Below are positions 1 to 5,049 of a stretch of DNA of 5,049 bases, piece after piece. Within the stretch, counting starts at the first letter, position 1. The number at the start of each line of letters is the position of its first letter. Under the pieces are notes generated by a model. The model made no database searches and was not told the origin of the DNA. It saw only the letters and a list, made by a program, of their open reading frames with translations. The position numbers and the translations under genes were made by a program. This DNA is from Nitrospina sp. (lineage in GTDB: Bacteria > Nitrospinota > Nitrospinia > Nitrospinales > VA-1), in assembly GCA_018665625.1 (NCBI GenBank), contig JABJCF010000394.1:1-5049 (forward strand), read 5' to 3'.

Positions 1-159
1 ATTGCCATCAATAATACGAACGTTGTGACTGCCTTTTTCAAGAGAACTGGCTACTCGCTCAACAGTTTCTGGATTATAGGTTTCCTGATTTTGCATGCCA
101 AAAACATTTAGAACCCCTTCGGCATCTTCCTGCTTATTGTAGATAACGGCAACTTTCAT
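1..159 (-). CDS. D-Ala-D-Ala ligase-like ATP-grasp protein (5' part only)
   Basis: The first 53 codons of a minus-strand gene that continues beyond base 1. The translation begins MKVAVIYNKQEDAEGVLNVF and continues with NPETVERVASSLEKGSHNVRIIDGN. This is the N-terminal Rossmann-like (preATP-grasp) lobe typical of D-alanine-D-alanine ligase-type carboxylate-amine ligases: a beta strand KVAVIYN, an 'NPETVERVASSLEKG' helix, and a second strand 'HNVRIIDGN'. The ATP-binding and catalytic parts lie outside the window, so the substrate cannot be judged. The ATG at 157-159 was chosen because family members begin MKVA(V/I)IYN. An in-frame ATG at 214-216 would add 19 residues but has no ribosome binding site. 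A weak GAG lies about 9 bases before the chosen ATG. It follows mltF after 106 bases on the same strand, so co-transcription is possible. The family call rests on recognition of the N-terminal lobe only. Confidence 0.72.
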   Translation of the reverse strand, partial: MKVAVIYNKQEDAEGVLNVFGMQNQETYNPETVERVASSLEKGSHNVRIIDGN

Positions 160-265
160 AATTCGTTTCTCAAATAAGAATTGGTTGATAAAATATCTAG
201 CTGGAAGTACTTTCATGGGTTCTAACAGTCTACTGAAAAACCCAAGACGTTGTTATATGGAAAGA

Positions 266-1663
266 TTATTTTACTTCTACTGAATCCCCCTTTGTTAATA
301 TATTTTCCAGAATATCTTTATAGTTTCTTATCCGCTGAACATATTGAACGGGCTCGCGACCACGAGCATATCCGTGCTTCAATGTCCTGTAATACTTTTT
401 ATGGCTAAGGAGTGGGAGTACATCCCTTAGGTCGCTCCATAAGTGAGGGTTTTTGTTCAAACGGCGAGCAAGCTCTTGGGCATCATGCAGATGTCCTCGC
501 CCAATATTGTAGGCTGCAAGAGCTAGCCAGACTCGATCAGGGTCTGTAACTCCATCATTGAAGCTTGTCAAAAGGTTAGAAAAATGCTTTGCTCCGGCCA
601 TGATATTCTCTAGAGGGTCAAGCCGGCTTTTAACTCCAAGTGACTTTGCGGTGGGTAGAGTTAGCATCATAATGCCGCGCACTCCTGTTGGGCTTTTGGC
701 TTTTGGCTTCCAATGTGACTCCTGATAGCTATGGGCTGCCAGTAGAAACTTGTCAAGGCCATGTTTTTGAGCAGCTCCCTCAAACATATGTTGATATTTA
801 GGATATCTTTCCTGAATTGCATCGTGAAAGGCGACTGTGTCGACAAAGTCAAATTTTTTTATGAAACCGTAATAACGTTCCATAACTTGATTCAATTCTC
901 CCGCCGATTTGAATTGTTTGAACCATACTTCTATTGCCTCTTGCAGGTCGTTACTGCCGGGCCTGAGTACCCATGCCAAAGATTGGACTTCTTTTTGTTC
1001 CGATGCCACGATAAGTTCCGGGAAATACCGTCGATTTATAGAAGCGATGTTGGAGTCCGCAAATGTACAGTCAATTTCTGCGCGCCATATCTTTTCGAAC
1101 AGTTGCTCAGAATTTAGTTCATCTGAAGCTTCCCAAGCCAAATCAGGCAGGATCTTTTTAAACTGATCGATATATTCTTCGTAGCTGGAGTTTTTGGGGA
1201 CAACGAGCTTTAAGCCCACAAGATCGCTTATTTCACCGGAATGCTTCATACCATTTCTGCAAACAACTTGTTGTTGGACTTGCTGGTATACAGGGCCAAA
1301 AAGAAAGCGAGAATTCCTAACTTTTGTTTTGGATAATCCGGCTGCTGCTATATCGCCCTGACCATTTTTCAAAGCCTCAAGGATTTCGTGGACGGTATTG
1401 AAAACCCTGTATTCCGTTTCTACACCTAAATTTTTTGCAAAAGCTTCGGCCAATTCATATTCGGGACCAGTGGCTTGTTCATTGGAGTCAAAATAATAGG
1501 TTGTAGGAGCATTGCGGGTGAGAACGATGAGTTTTCCGCTGCTTTTAATCTTTTCAATGGATCTTTCGCTATCTAGGAAGTAGATCCACAAGCCAATTAA
1601 AAAAACCAAAGTTATGACCAAGGATTTTTTATTAAATATATCTCGTAAAGGGTTCGGGTGCAT
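266..1663 (-). CDS. mltF: Membrane-bound lytic murein transglycosylase F (MltF-like)
   Basis: A 465-residue enzyme predicted to cleave the MurNAc-GlcNAc bond of peptidoglycan in the periplasm, leaving a 1,6-anhydroMurNAc end. The order is: short cytoplasmic N-terminus; one membrane segment at about 14-30 with no lipobox; a solute-binding-protein (SBP_bac_3) domain at about 38-268 beginning 'IKSSGKLIVLTRNAPTTYYF'; and a C-terminal SLT lysozyme-like domain at about 283-455. SLT motifs are intact: 'SYQESHW' with catalytic Glu315, 'GVRGIMMLT' at 327-335, 'ALAAYNIGRGH' at 381-391, and 'YYRTLKHGYARG' near 424-435. In E. coli MltF the SBP-like domain controls SLT activity in response to muropeptides; the same role here is inferred. 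The protein lacks the C-terminal tail of the longer E. coli protein (about 518 residues). The ATG is 45 bases from the mgtE stop codon. No clear Shine-Dalgarno sequence precedes it, so translation may depend on the upstream gene. No later start would keep the anchor. Confidence 0.95.
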   Translation of the reverse strand: MHPNPLRDIFNKKSLVITLVFLIGLWIYFLDSERSIEKIKSSGKLIVLTRNAPTTYYFDSNEQATGPEYELAEAFAKNLGVETEYRVFNTVHEILEALKNGQGDIAAAGLSKTKVRNSRFLFGPVYQQVQQQVVCRNGMKHSGEISDLVGLKLVVPKNSSYEEYIDQFKKILPDLAWEASDELNSEQLFEKIWRAEIDCTFADSNIASINRRYFPELIVASEQKEVQSLAWVLRPGSNDLQEAIEVWFKQFKSAGELNQVMERYYGFIKKFDFVDTVAFHDAIQERYPKYQHMFEGAAQKHGLDKFLLAAHSYQESHWKPKAKSPTGVRGIMMLTLPTAKSLGVKSRLDPLENIMAGAKHFSNLLTSFNDGVTDPDRVWLALAAYNIGRGHLHDAQELARRLNKNPHLWSDLRDVLPLLSHKKYYRTLKHGYARGREPVQYVQRIRNYKDILENILTKGDSVEVK

Positions 1664-1708
1664 GTGTAATGAAAAAAGGATGTGGAAATTAGTGCGAAAA
1701 ATAAAACA

Positions 1709-3082
1709 CTAAATCAAGAAAACTGCTGCTAACCCTAAAAAGACAAAAAAACCTATAACGTCTGTCACAGTGGTAAGAAGCACAGTGGACGAAATAGCTG
1801 GATCGCTTCCAATTCGGTTTAGAAAAATCGGAATTCCCGCCCCGAATAAACCGGCTACAACAAGATTTAAAGTCATAGCCACAGCAATAATTACTCCCAA
1901 CTCAAGGTTTCTAAACCAGAAGAAAGTAATAAAACCAATAATCAAAGCAAATGCTACTCCATTCAGGGCACCAACTAGAGTTTCTTTCCAAACTACTCGA
2001 AAAGAATTAATATTGGAAACTTCCCTCATTGCCAATGCACGGACTGCTACCGTCAATGCCTGCGTTCCCGCATTCCCCCCCATAGAAGCAACAATAGGCA
2101 TCAATACTGCTAATGCTACAATTTGTTCTATCGTGGCTTCGAAAAGAGAAATAATTGCAGATGCCAGAATAGTAGTAAAAAGATTGATTAAAAGCCAGCC
2201 GAAACGAGACCTGCTGGTGGAAATAACATCGCGATAAATACTCGGTTCTTTAACACCAGCCAACCTAAGAATGTCGTCCTGAGCTTCTTCATCAATAACA
2301 TCCACGATATCATCAATAGTTATTACTCCAATCATACGCATTTCAGGGTCTACAACAGCAGCAGACAAAAGATTTTCACGTCGAAAAATCTGTGCTACTT
2401 CCTCCTGATTCATTTGTGCGGGGATGGAAAAAATTTCATCAAGCTTAAGAGTTTCCAATTTTATCTGACTACTTGATCGAATCAGGCGAGCTAATGAAAC
2501 TTTACCTGTAACCTGATAACCAGATGCCACAATAAAAATATCTGAAAAAACCTCGGGCAAGTCATCATCAGAAGACGCTCGAAGGGAATCGATTGTTTCA
2601 CCGACTGTCCAGTATTGTGGAATTACAACAAACTCACGTTGTATCAAACGACCCGCGCTATTCTCGGGAAAGCTCAAACCTTCTTCCACCGAAATTCGGG
2701 TCTTAACGGGTAACTTGTGAATAACTTCTTTTTGAAAATCAGGGTCTAGATTGTCGATGACATCGAGGGCATCATCGCTATCCATAGAAGAGATAAGCGC
2801 GGCAACTTGAGGAGCTTCCATATCCTCTAGAGCATCTTTGCAAAGTTCCGGGTCGAGTTCGGCATATGCGTCTGGGACAATAGCAGAACCATGTTGTTCT
2901 AGAATTACCTGACGGTTATCTTCACTCACTTTCCCCAAAAGTTCAGCACAATCAGTAGCATTCAGGTTGGAGATAGCCTCTTCAACTGCCTCTTCATCGC
3001 CATTTTCAATATCTTCCTCAATATTTTGTATGTCGGAATCACTAAGAGCAAAAGACTCATCTTCTTTTATTACATCCTGCAT
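1709..3082 (-). CDS. mgtE: Magnesium transporter MgtE
   Basis: A 457-residue Mg2+ channel of the inner membrane, close to the usual length of about 450. The acidic N domain (about 13-135, helical repeats rich in D and E) and a CBS pair (about 140-265) form the cytoplasmic Mg2+ sensor. The second CBS domain ends in the family hallmark 'GVITIDDIVDVIDEEAQDD' (252-270), followed by the plug helix. The pore part (about 293-457) has five predicted membrane helices, with conserved 'MPIVASMGGNAGTQALTVAV' (328-347) and 'DPAISSTVLLTTVTDVIGFF' (427-446). Asp441 in the last helix appears to match the ion-selectivity aspartate of Thermus MgtE (Asp432), by memory of that structure. The start is well supported: GGAG lies 7 bases before the ATG. 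A 6-bp hairpin (TTAGTG/CACTAA, 1689-1712) overlaps the stop codon but has no proper U tract. mltF follows on the same strand, so mgtE may head the operon. No Mg2+ riboswitch fits in the short leader. Confidence 0.97.
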   Translation of the reverse strand: MQDVIKEDESFALSDSDIQNIEEDIENGDEEAVEEAISNLNATDCAELLGKVSEDNRQVILEQHGSAIVPDAYAELDPELCKDALEDMEAPQVAALISSMDSDDALDVIDNLDPDFQKEVIHKLPVKTRISVEEGLSFPENSAGRLIQREFVVIPQYWTVGETIDSLRASSDDDLPEVFSDIFIVASGYQVTGKVSLARLIRSSSQIKLETLKLDEIFSIPAQMNQEEVAQIFRRENLLSAAVVDPEMRMIGVITIDDIVDVIDEEAQDDILRLAGVKEPSIYRDVISTSRSRFGWLLINLFTTILASAIISLFEATIEQIVALAVLMPIVASMGGNAGTQALTVAVRALAMREVSNINSFRVVWKETLVGALNGVAFALIIGFITFFWFRNLELGVIIAVAMTLNLVVAGLFGAGIPIFLNRIGSDPAISSTVLLTTVTDVIGFFVFLGLAAVFLI

Positions 3083-3094
3083 GGGGTGTCTCCA

Positions 3095-3106
3095 GACTTT
3101 AAAGTC
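3095..3106. promoter_or_regulatory. 12-bp perfect palindrome just upstream of the mgtE ribosome binding site
   Basis: GACTTTAAAGTC is its own reverse complement and ends one base before the TGGAG that serves as the mgtE ribosome binding site. It could be a repressor site or simply chance in AT-rich DNA. As RNA it is too tight to fold on itself without losing the central pairs. No known regulator is recognised. Confidence 0.3.
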
Positions 3107-3136
3107 ATAACAATGTTAACTATGGAAATTCTATGA

Positions 3137-3150
3137 GAACAAACTTGTTC
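3137..3150. promoter_or_regulatory. Inverted repeat, possible operator in the divergent region
   Basis: GAACAA-AC-TTGTTC has two perfect 6-base arms with a 2-base centre. It sits midway between mgtE and the divergent SNase-like gene, and its right end abuts the -35 hexamer of the candidate plus-strand promoter. This is where a repressor site would lie. No regulator gene is present, so the role is only inferred from position. Confidence 0.3.
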
Positions 3151-3177
3151 ATATTACTTCATTTTTTAGAGTATAAT
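3149..3177 (+). promoter_or_regulatory. Candidate sigma70-type promoter for the SNase-like gene
   Basis: A -35 TTCATA (4 of 6 consensus bases) and a perfect -10 TATAAT at 3172-3177 are separated by 17 bases. They read toward the SNase-like gene whose ATG is 45 bases after the -10. Spacing and position are right. AT-rich DNA yields such matches by chance, so confidence is moderate. Confidence 0.45.
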
Positions 3178-3221
3178 TTTCTCAAAATAACGGTTTATTG
3201 AGATCAATTTGGAGATCAAAA

Positions 3222-3639
3222 ATGCAGTATTTCATTATTGTAGCTATGATTACTTTCTTCTCAAACCCTGTAATGGCGCAATCGGATTTCGGGGAATAAT
3301 ACTGGCACCAAGGATGCCCGAACAATAATTGTCGAACTTCCCGAGTACCCAGTCTTAATTGGAGAAAACATTAAAGTTCGGATCAATGGTATTCAAGTAC
3401 CAAGCTTAAAAGGCAAATGTAAAAAAGAATCCAAGCTGGCAGTAAGAGCAAAGAATTTCACTGAAAAAAATTTAAAAAAAAGCACATTGATCGACCTTCT
3501 TAATATGAAGCGAGGAATATACTTTCTGATTATTGCTGATGTTCAGATCGATGAAGAAGATTTTGCCACTAAATTAATTGACAAGGGTTATGCAGTTAAA
3601 ACTTCAAGAAAGAAAAAAGCTCATAATTGGTGTAAATGA
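3222..3639 (+). pseudogene. Secreted staphylococcal-nuclease-fold protein, frameshifted and lacking active-site residues
   Basis: ATG at 3222 with GGAG 7 bases upstream opens a signal peptide (MQYFIIVAMITFFSNPVMA, cleavage after VMA) followed by QSDFGE and a stop at 3297. The rest of a thermonuclease-family protein continues in the next frame to a TGA at 3637-3639. Removing one G from the GGGG at 3291-3294 joins the parts into 138 residues. Family landmarks are clear: 'IIVELPEYPVLIGENIKVRI', 'LKGKCKKESKLAVRAKNF', 'MKRGIYFLIIADVQID', 'KLIDKGYAV' and a terminal 'NWC'. Catalytic positions are changed. DGDT became DART (Asp21 equivalent now Arg33). R-x-x-x-V-D-T-P-E became RINGIQVPS (Arg35 kept as Arg53; Asp40 now Gln58, Glu43 now Ser61). 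RGKYFR became RGIYFL (Arg87 equivalent now Leu102). Nuclease activity is therefore unlikely even if the frame is repaired. The second frame stays open for about 120 codons, so the break is recent, a sequencing error, or tolerated. The signal peptide has no basic residues, which is unusual. Confidence 0.85.
3385..3474 (+). repeat. SNase-like duplicated segment, copy 1 (inverted relative to 4806-4896)
   Basis: This 90-base part of the SNase-like gene matches bases 4896 down to 4806 on the other strand at 74 of 90 aligned positions with one extra A in the second copy, counted by eye. The first 42 bases match at 40. The shared translation is NGIQVP-LKGKCKK-SKLAV-A--F--K-L. Confidence 0.88.
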
Positions 3640-3725
3640 AATGAAACTTTTTTTTATTCATAAATCTATTAATTTTTTACTTTAAAACTGAGTGCTGAAT
3701 ATTAAATACTCCTTAACGTAAATAT

Positions 3726-4445
3726 TTGCAGATAAAATTCCTTGAGTTTGAGAAATATTATTTCATTAATATTGGGGCTGCTATAATTGTTGCGGGTGTT
3801 ATTTTTGTTTGCTTAAAATATGTAAAATCAAAAATTCTAACCCAACCTTCCCCTGAAAACCTTGCTCTGAAGAGATCTCACGATCTGATTCAAGGTCTTC
3901 TTCTAAAAACGCACTGGATTTCTCTTTTAGCGATTTCGCTGTACTTTGGCACTCTCCTTTTAAAGCTACCAATTTCTGCTTCCGTTAGATTTGGGCAGGG
4001 AGTTTTCCTGGTTTTATTGGCTCAAGCTGGTTGGTGGGGGTCTTGGTGGATAGGATATTGGGCGAAAATTACCTTCAACAAGAAAAAGGAAACAGATTCC
4101 GCCCAAGCCTCCGCCATTGGTTTGTTAAAAATTCTAGGCCAAACTATTCTAGGGGTCTTTGTTCTTTTAGCAGGTTTAGCTAATTTAGGCTTTGAGGTTT
4201 CTACTTTAATTGCTGGACTAGGTGTTGGTGGCATAGCTATTGCCTTGGCATCGCAGAAAATATTAAGCGATCTTTTTGCCTCATTAACAATAATCCTAGA
4301 TCGTCCTTTTGTTGTTGGAGATTTTATTATTTCTAATGACATGAAAGGGACAGTGAAAAAAATAGGGCTTAAAACAACCCTTGCAAGAAGTTTGAATGGG
4401 GAACTATTAATCCTCCCTAACTCAGACCTCTTAGAGCCAGCGTAG
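3726..4445 (+). CDS. MscS-family mechanosensitive channel, C-terminally truncated
   Basis: A 239-residue membrane protein of the small-conductance mechanosensitive channel family, which opens under membrane tension to release solutes. Predicted membrane helices lie near 13-31, 62-80, 88-112 and 132-155. The pore helix follows (about 157-190), with the glycine/alanine-rich 'LIAGLGVGGIAIALASQKIL' (161-180) and then 'DRPFVVGDFI'. The beta domain begins normally ('GTVKKIGLKTTLARSLNGE', 'PNSDLL') but ends at LLEPA-stop, where relatives continue with an SRIRN-type strand and roughly 100 more residues forming the cytoplasmic cage. The remaining frame to 4490 shows only a vague 'STRI' resemblance and further stops. 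The TTG at 3726 is the first usable start after an in-frame stop at 3714-3716, and it has no Shine-Dalgarno sequence. Both ends thus look damaged. It is probably a decaying gene or fragment; a deliberately short channel is possible. It lies 86 bases after the SNase-like gene and runs toward rpsU. Confidence 0.82.
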   Translation: MQIKFLEFEKYYFINIGAAIIVAGVIFVCLKYVKSKILTQPSPENLALKRSHDLIQGLLLKTHWISLLAISLYFGTLLLKLPISASVRFGQGVFLVLLAQAGWWGSWWIGYWAKITFNKKKETDSAQASAIGLLKILGQTILGVFVLLAGLANLGFEVSTLIAGLGVGGIAIALASQKILSDLFASLTIILDRPFVVGDFIISNDMKGTVKKIGLKTTLARSLNGELLILPNSDLLEPA

Positions 4446-4494
4446 TGGTCTTCTACTAGAATTTGCGTAAGGGAAAAACAGGATATCGAGTAGA

Positions 4495-4532
4495 GCTGGT
4501 TCCCGACCTCCACAATTGAAGGCGGGACCAGC
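4495..4532. terminator. Strong hairpin between convergent mscS-like gene and rpsU, possible two-way terminator
   Basis: GCTGGT-CCCG-CCT pairs with AGG-CGGG-ACCAGC, giving 13 base pairs interrupted by two single-base bulges, with a loop of about 10 bases (read on either strand). Its site between two convergent genes suits termination in both directions. No U tract follows directly. On the plus strand TTTTT comes 9 bases later, and on the minus strand a T run comes about 17 bases later. It is therefore not a textbook intrinsic terminator. It may instead protect 3' ends or be a dispersed palindromic repeat. Confidence 0.45.
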
Positions 4533-4554
4533 GGAAGAATGTTTTTAACGAGGC

Positions 4555-4758
4555 CTAAAACCGTTCATAGGATCGCATGCGACGCATAGCGGCTTTTCTT
4601 TTATTCTTAGCCTCCTTCTGCTTAAGCTTTTTCTTTACGGAAGGCTTCTCATAAAACCTGCGGCATTTAAGCTCCTTCAGCAGGCCTTCTTTGACCATTT
4701 TTTGTTTTAATACTTTTAAGGCTTTTTCAACTTGGTTTTGGTAAACTGTGACTTCCAA
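4555..4758 (-). CDS. rpsU: Small ribosomal subunit protein bS21
   Basis: A 67-residue, strongly basic protein of the 30S subunit near the platform and the anti-Shine-Dalgarno end of 16S rRNA, where bS21 assists translation initiation. The family pattern is complete: 'EVTVYQNQVEKALKVLKQK', then 'EGLLKELKCRRFYEKPSVKK' with the hallmark RRFYEKPS, then a lysine/arginine-rich tail ending MRRMRSYERF. Length is within the usual 58-75. The start is TTG at 4756-4758, supported by AAAGGAG six bases upstream and by the family beginning (M/V)EV-V. No in-frame ATG offers a better start. A 7-bp hairpin ends immediately before the ribosome binding site. The gene is transcribed toward the truncated mscS-like gene and appears monocistronic here. 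Sequence upstream is degraded duplicate DNA, so its promoter may lie in the AT-rich block near 4906-4930, though no good -35/-10 pair was found. Confidence 0.96.
   Translation of the reverse strand: MEVTVYQNQVEKALKVLKQKMVKEGLLKELKCRRFYEKPSVKKKLKQKEAKNKRKAAMRRMRSYERF
4733..4748. repeat. 16-base direct repeat, copy in the rpsU coding start
   Basis: TGGTTTTGGTAAACTG (plus strand) encodes the TVYQNQ region of bS21 on the minus strand and recurs exactly at 5032-5047. The match is long enough to be notable in 5 kb. Confidence 0.6.
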
Positions 4759-4771
4759 AAATCTCTCCTTT

Positions 4772-4798
4772 AAACCCCGAGTTTTTTAGCAGGGGTTT
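4772..4798 (-). promoter_or_regulatory. Leader hairpin abutting the rpsU ribosome binding site
   Basis: In the rpsU leader, AAACCCC and GGGGTTT form a perfect 7-bp stem around a 13-base loop (TGCTAAAAAACTC). The 3' arm runs directly into AAAGGAG, the rpsU Shine-Dalgarno sequence. A stem in this place could bind a ribosomal protein or alter ribosome access, as in autoregulated ribosomal protein mRNAs. It matches no leader family known to me. It lacks a following U tract, so it is not a terminator. Confidence 0.4.
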
Positions 4799-4805
4799 CA
4801 TGATT

Positions 4806-4896
4806 TAAAGTTTTCTGGGCAAACTTTTCAGCTTTTACTGCAAGTTTGGAATCTTTTTTTACATTTGCCTTTTAAGTTTGGTACTTGAATGCCATT
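4806..4896 (-). pseudogene. Fragment of a second SNase-fold pseudoenzyme gene
   Basis: Read on the minus strand this encodes NGIQVPNLKGKCKK, then after one surplus A in a run of seven, DSKLAVKAEKFAQKTL. It is 22 of 30 residues identical to the middle of the SNase-like gene at 3222-3639, and several differences are conservative (S/N, E/D, R/K, E/Q) or synonymous codon changes. It keeps the same abnormal IQVP loop in place of the family's VDTPE. Neither the signal peptide and N-terminal strands nor the C-terminal half can be found nearby: homology fades upstream near 4900, and downstream the frame runs through LNHETPAKKLGV to a stop inside the rpsU leader hairpin. It has no start codon or ribosome binding site of its own and is almost certainly a relic. 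Confidence 0.87.
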
Positions 4897-4944
4897 GCTA
4901 AACCCATTTATACTAATAATTATAATGTTTGGTTATTTAGGCCA

Positions 4945-5049
4945 CTATTCCTGTTTTCTTCTAGAAATTCTTATGGGTTTAATACCTCGGAAACCACGCT
5001 TTAACTTGTCTATAGTTTTTCTGCATTTGACTGGTTTTGGTAAACTGGA
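4945..5049 (-). other. Open frame at the right edge, possible 3' end of a basic protein or rpsU remnant
   Basis: A minus-strand frame is open from the window edge to a TAG at 4945-4947, giving 34 residues rich in K and R, including 'RKTIDKLKRGFRGIKPI' and ending SRRKQE. It is too short to identify and could be chance. In a different frame the same DNA starts VYQNQ, identical to the bS21 N-terminus, then soon hits stops. The stretch 4897-4944 shows nothing coding. It contains AT-rich DNA and one 9-bp arm of an inverted repeat (TAAACCCAT at 4899-4907, ATGGGTTTA at 4973-4981). Confidence 0.25.
5032..5047. repeat. 16-base direct repeat, second copy of the rpsU start segment
   Basis: Exact copy of 4733-4748 in the same orientation, at the window edge. 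The flanks differ within a few bases on the inner side, and only two bases remain on the outer side before the window ends, so the full extent of the repeat cannot be seen. Confidence 0.6.

Noticed and set aside
217..243. Hairpin GGGTT/AACCC after mltF as a terminator
   Set aside because: The outer stem is only 5 bp with an internal loop and is not followed by a U tract in the direction of transcription.
761..1166. Two plus-strand open frames across this interval
   Set aside because: They lie antisense within mltF, have no family resemblance and no ribosome binding site; the minus-strand frame carries clear MltF domains.
1770..2237. A 155-residue plus-strand frame
   Set aside because: It is the antisense shadow of the mgtE membrane domain, with a composition expected from reverse-reading hydrophobic codons.
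3083..3221. Mg2+-sensing riboswitch (M-box or ykoK type) upstream of mgtE
   Set aside because: The gap is too short and no multi-helix structure or terminator stem could be found on the minus strand.
3641..3685. Tiny plus-strand frame MKLFFIHKSINFLL
   Set aside because: It has 14 codons, no ribosome binding site, and starts just after the SNase-like gene's stop codon; a chance frame in AT-rich DNA.
4022..4513. A 163-residue minus-strand frame
   Set aside because: It is antisense to the MscS pore and beta-domain region, which has recognisable family motifs on the plus strand.
1..5049. CRISPR array, tRNA or insertion sequence
   Set aside because: No regularly spaced repeats, cloverleaf sequence or transposase motif were seen on either strand.

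Overview
The window is AT-rich bacterial DNA. A diderm (Gram-negative) host is suggested by an MltF-type periplasmic lytic transglycosylase, an MgtE magnesium channel and a basic bS21 protein. The gene set is compatible with a low-GC proteobacterium or a marine lineage such as Nitrospinota, but nothing here fixes the taxon.

Bases 1-3082 look ordinary and are read leftward (minus strand). In transcription order they hold mgtE (Mg2+ channel), a 44-base gap, mltF (membrane-anchored lytic transglycosylase), a 106-base gap, and the first 53 codons of a D-Ala-D-Ala-ligase-like ATP-grasp protein that runs off the left edge. The last two suggest a cell-wall theme. No convincing terminator separates the three.

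Bases 3083-3221 form a divergent intergenic region with two small palindromes and a plausible plus-strand promoter. To its right the character changes. A plus-strand gene (3222-3639) encodes a small secreted staphylococcal-nuclease (SNase)-fold protein. It is split by one extra base in a G run, and its reading frame lacks nearly all SNase catalytic residues. Next is a MscS-family channel gene (3726-4445) that stops inside the MscS beta domain and starts at TTG with no visible ribosome binding site. Convergent to it is an intact rpsU (bS21, minus strand, TTG start with a strong ribosome binding site).

Upstream of rpsU, on the minus strand, lies a roughly 90-base piece of a second copy of the same active-site-less SNase gene. 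It is an inverted relative of the first copy and carries its own one-base frameshift. At the right edge a 16-base exact repeat of the rpsU coding start appears. Bases 3222-5049 therefore read as a rearranged, partly decayed patch around rpsU. The most interesting signal is the pair of related SNase pseudoenzyme sequences. They share the same altered active-site loop, which suggests that a non-catalytic SNase family was duplicated after losing its active site.
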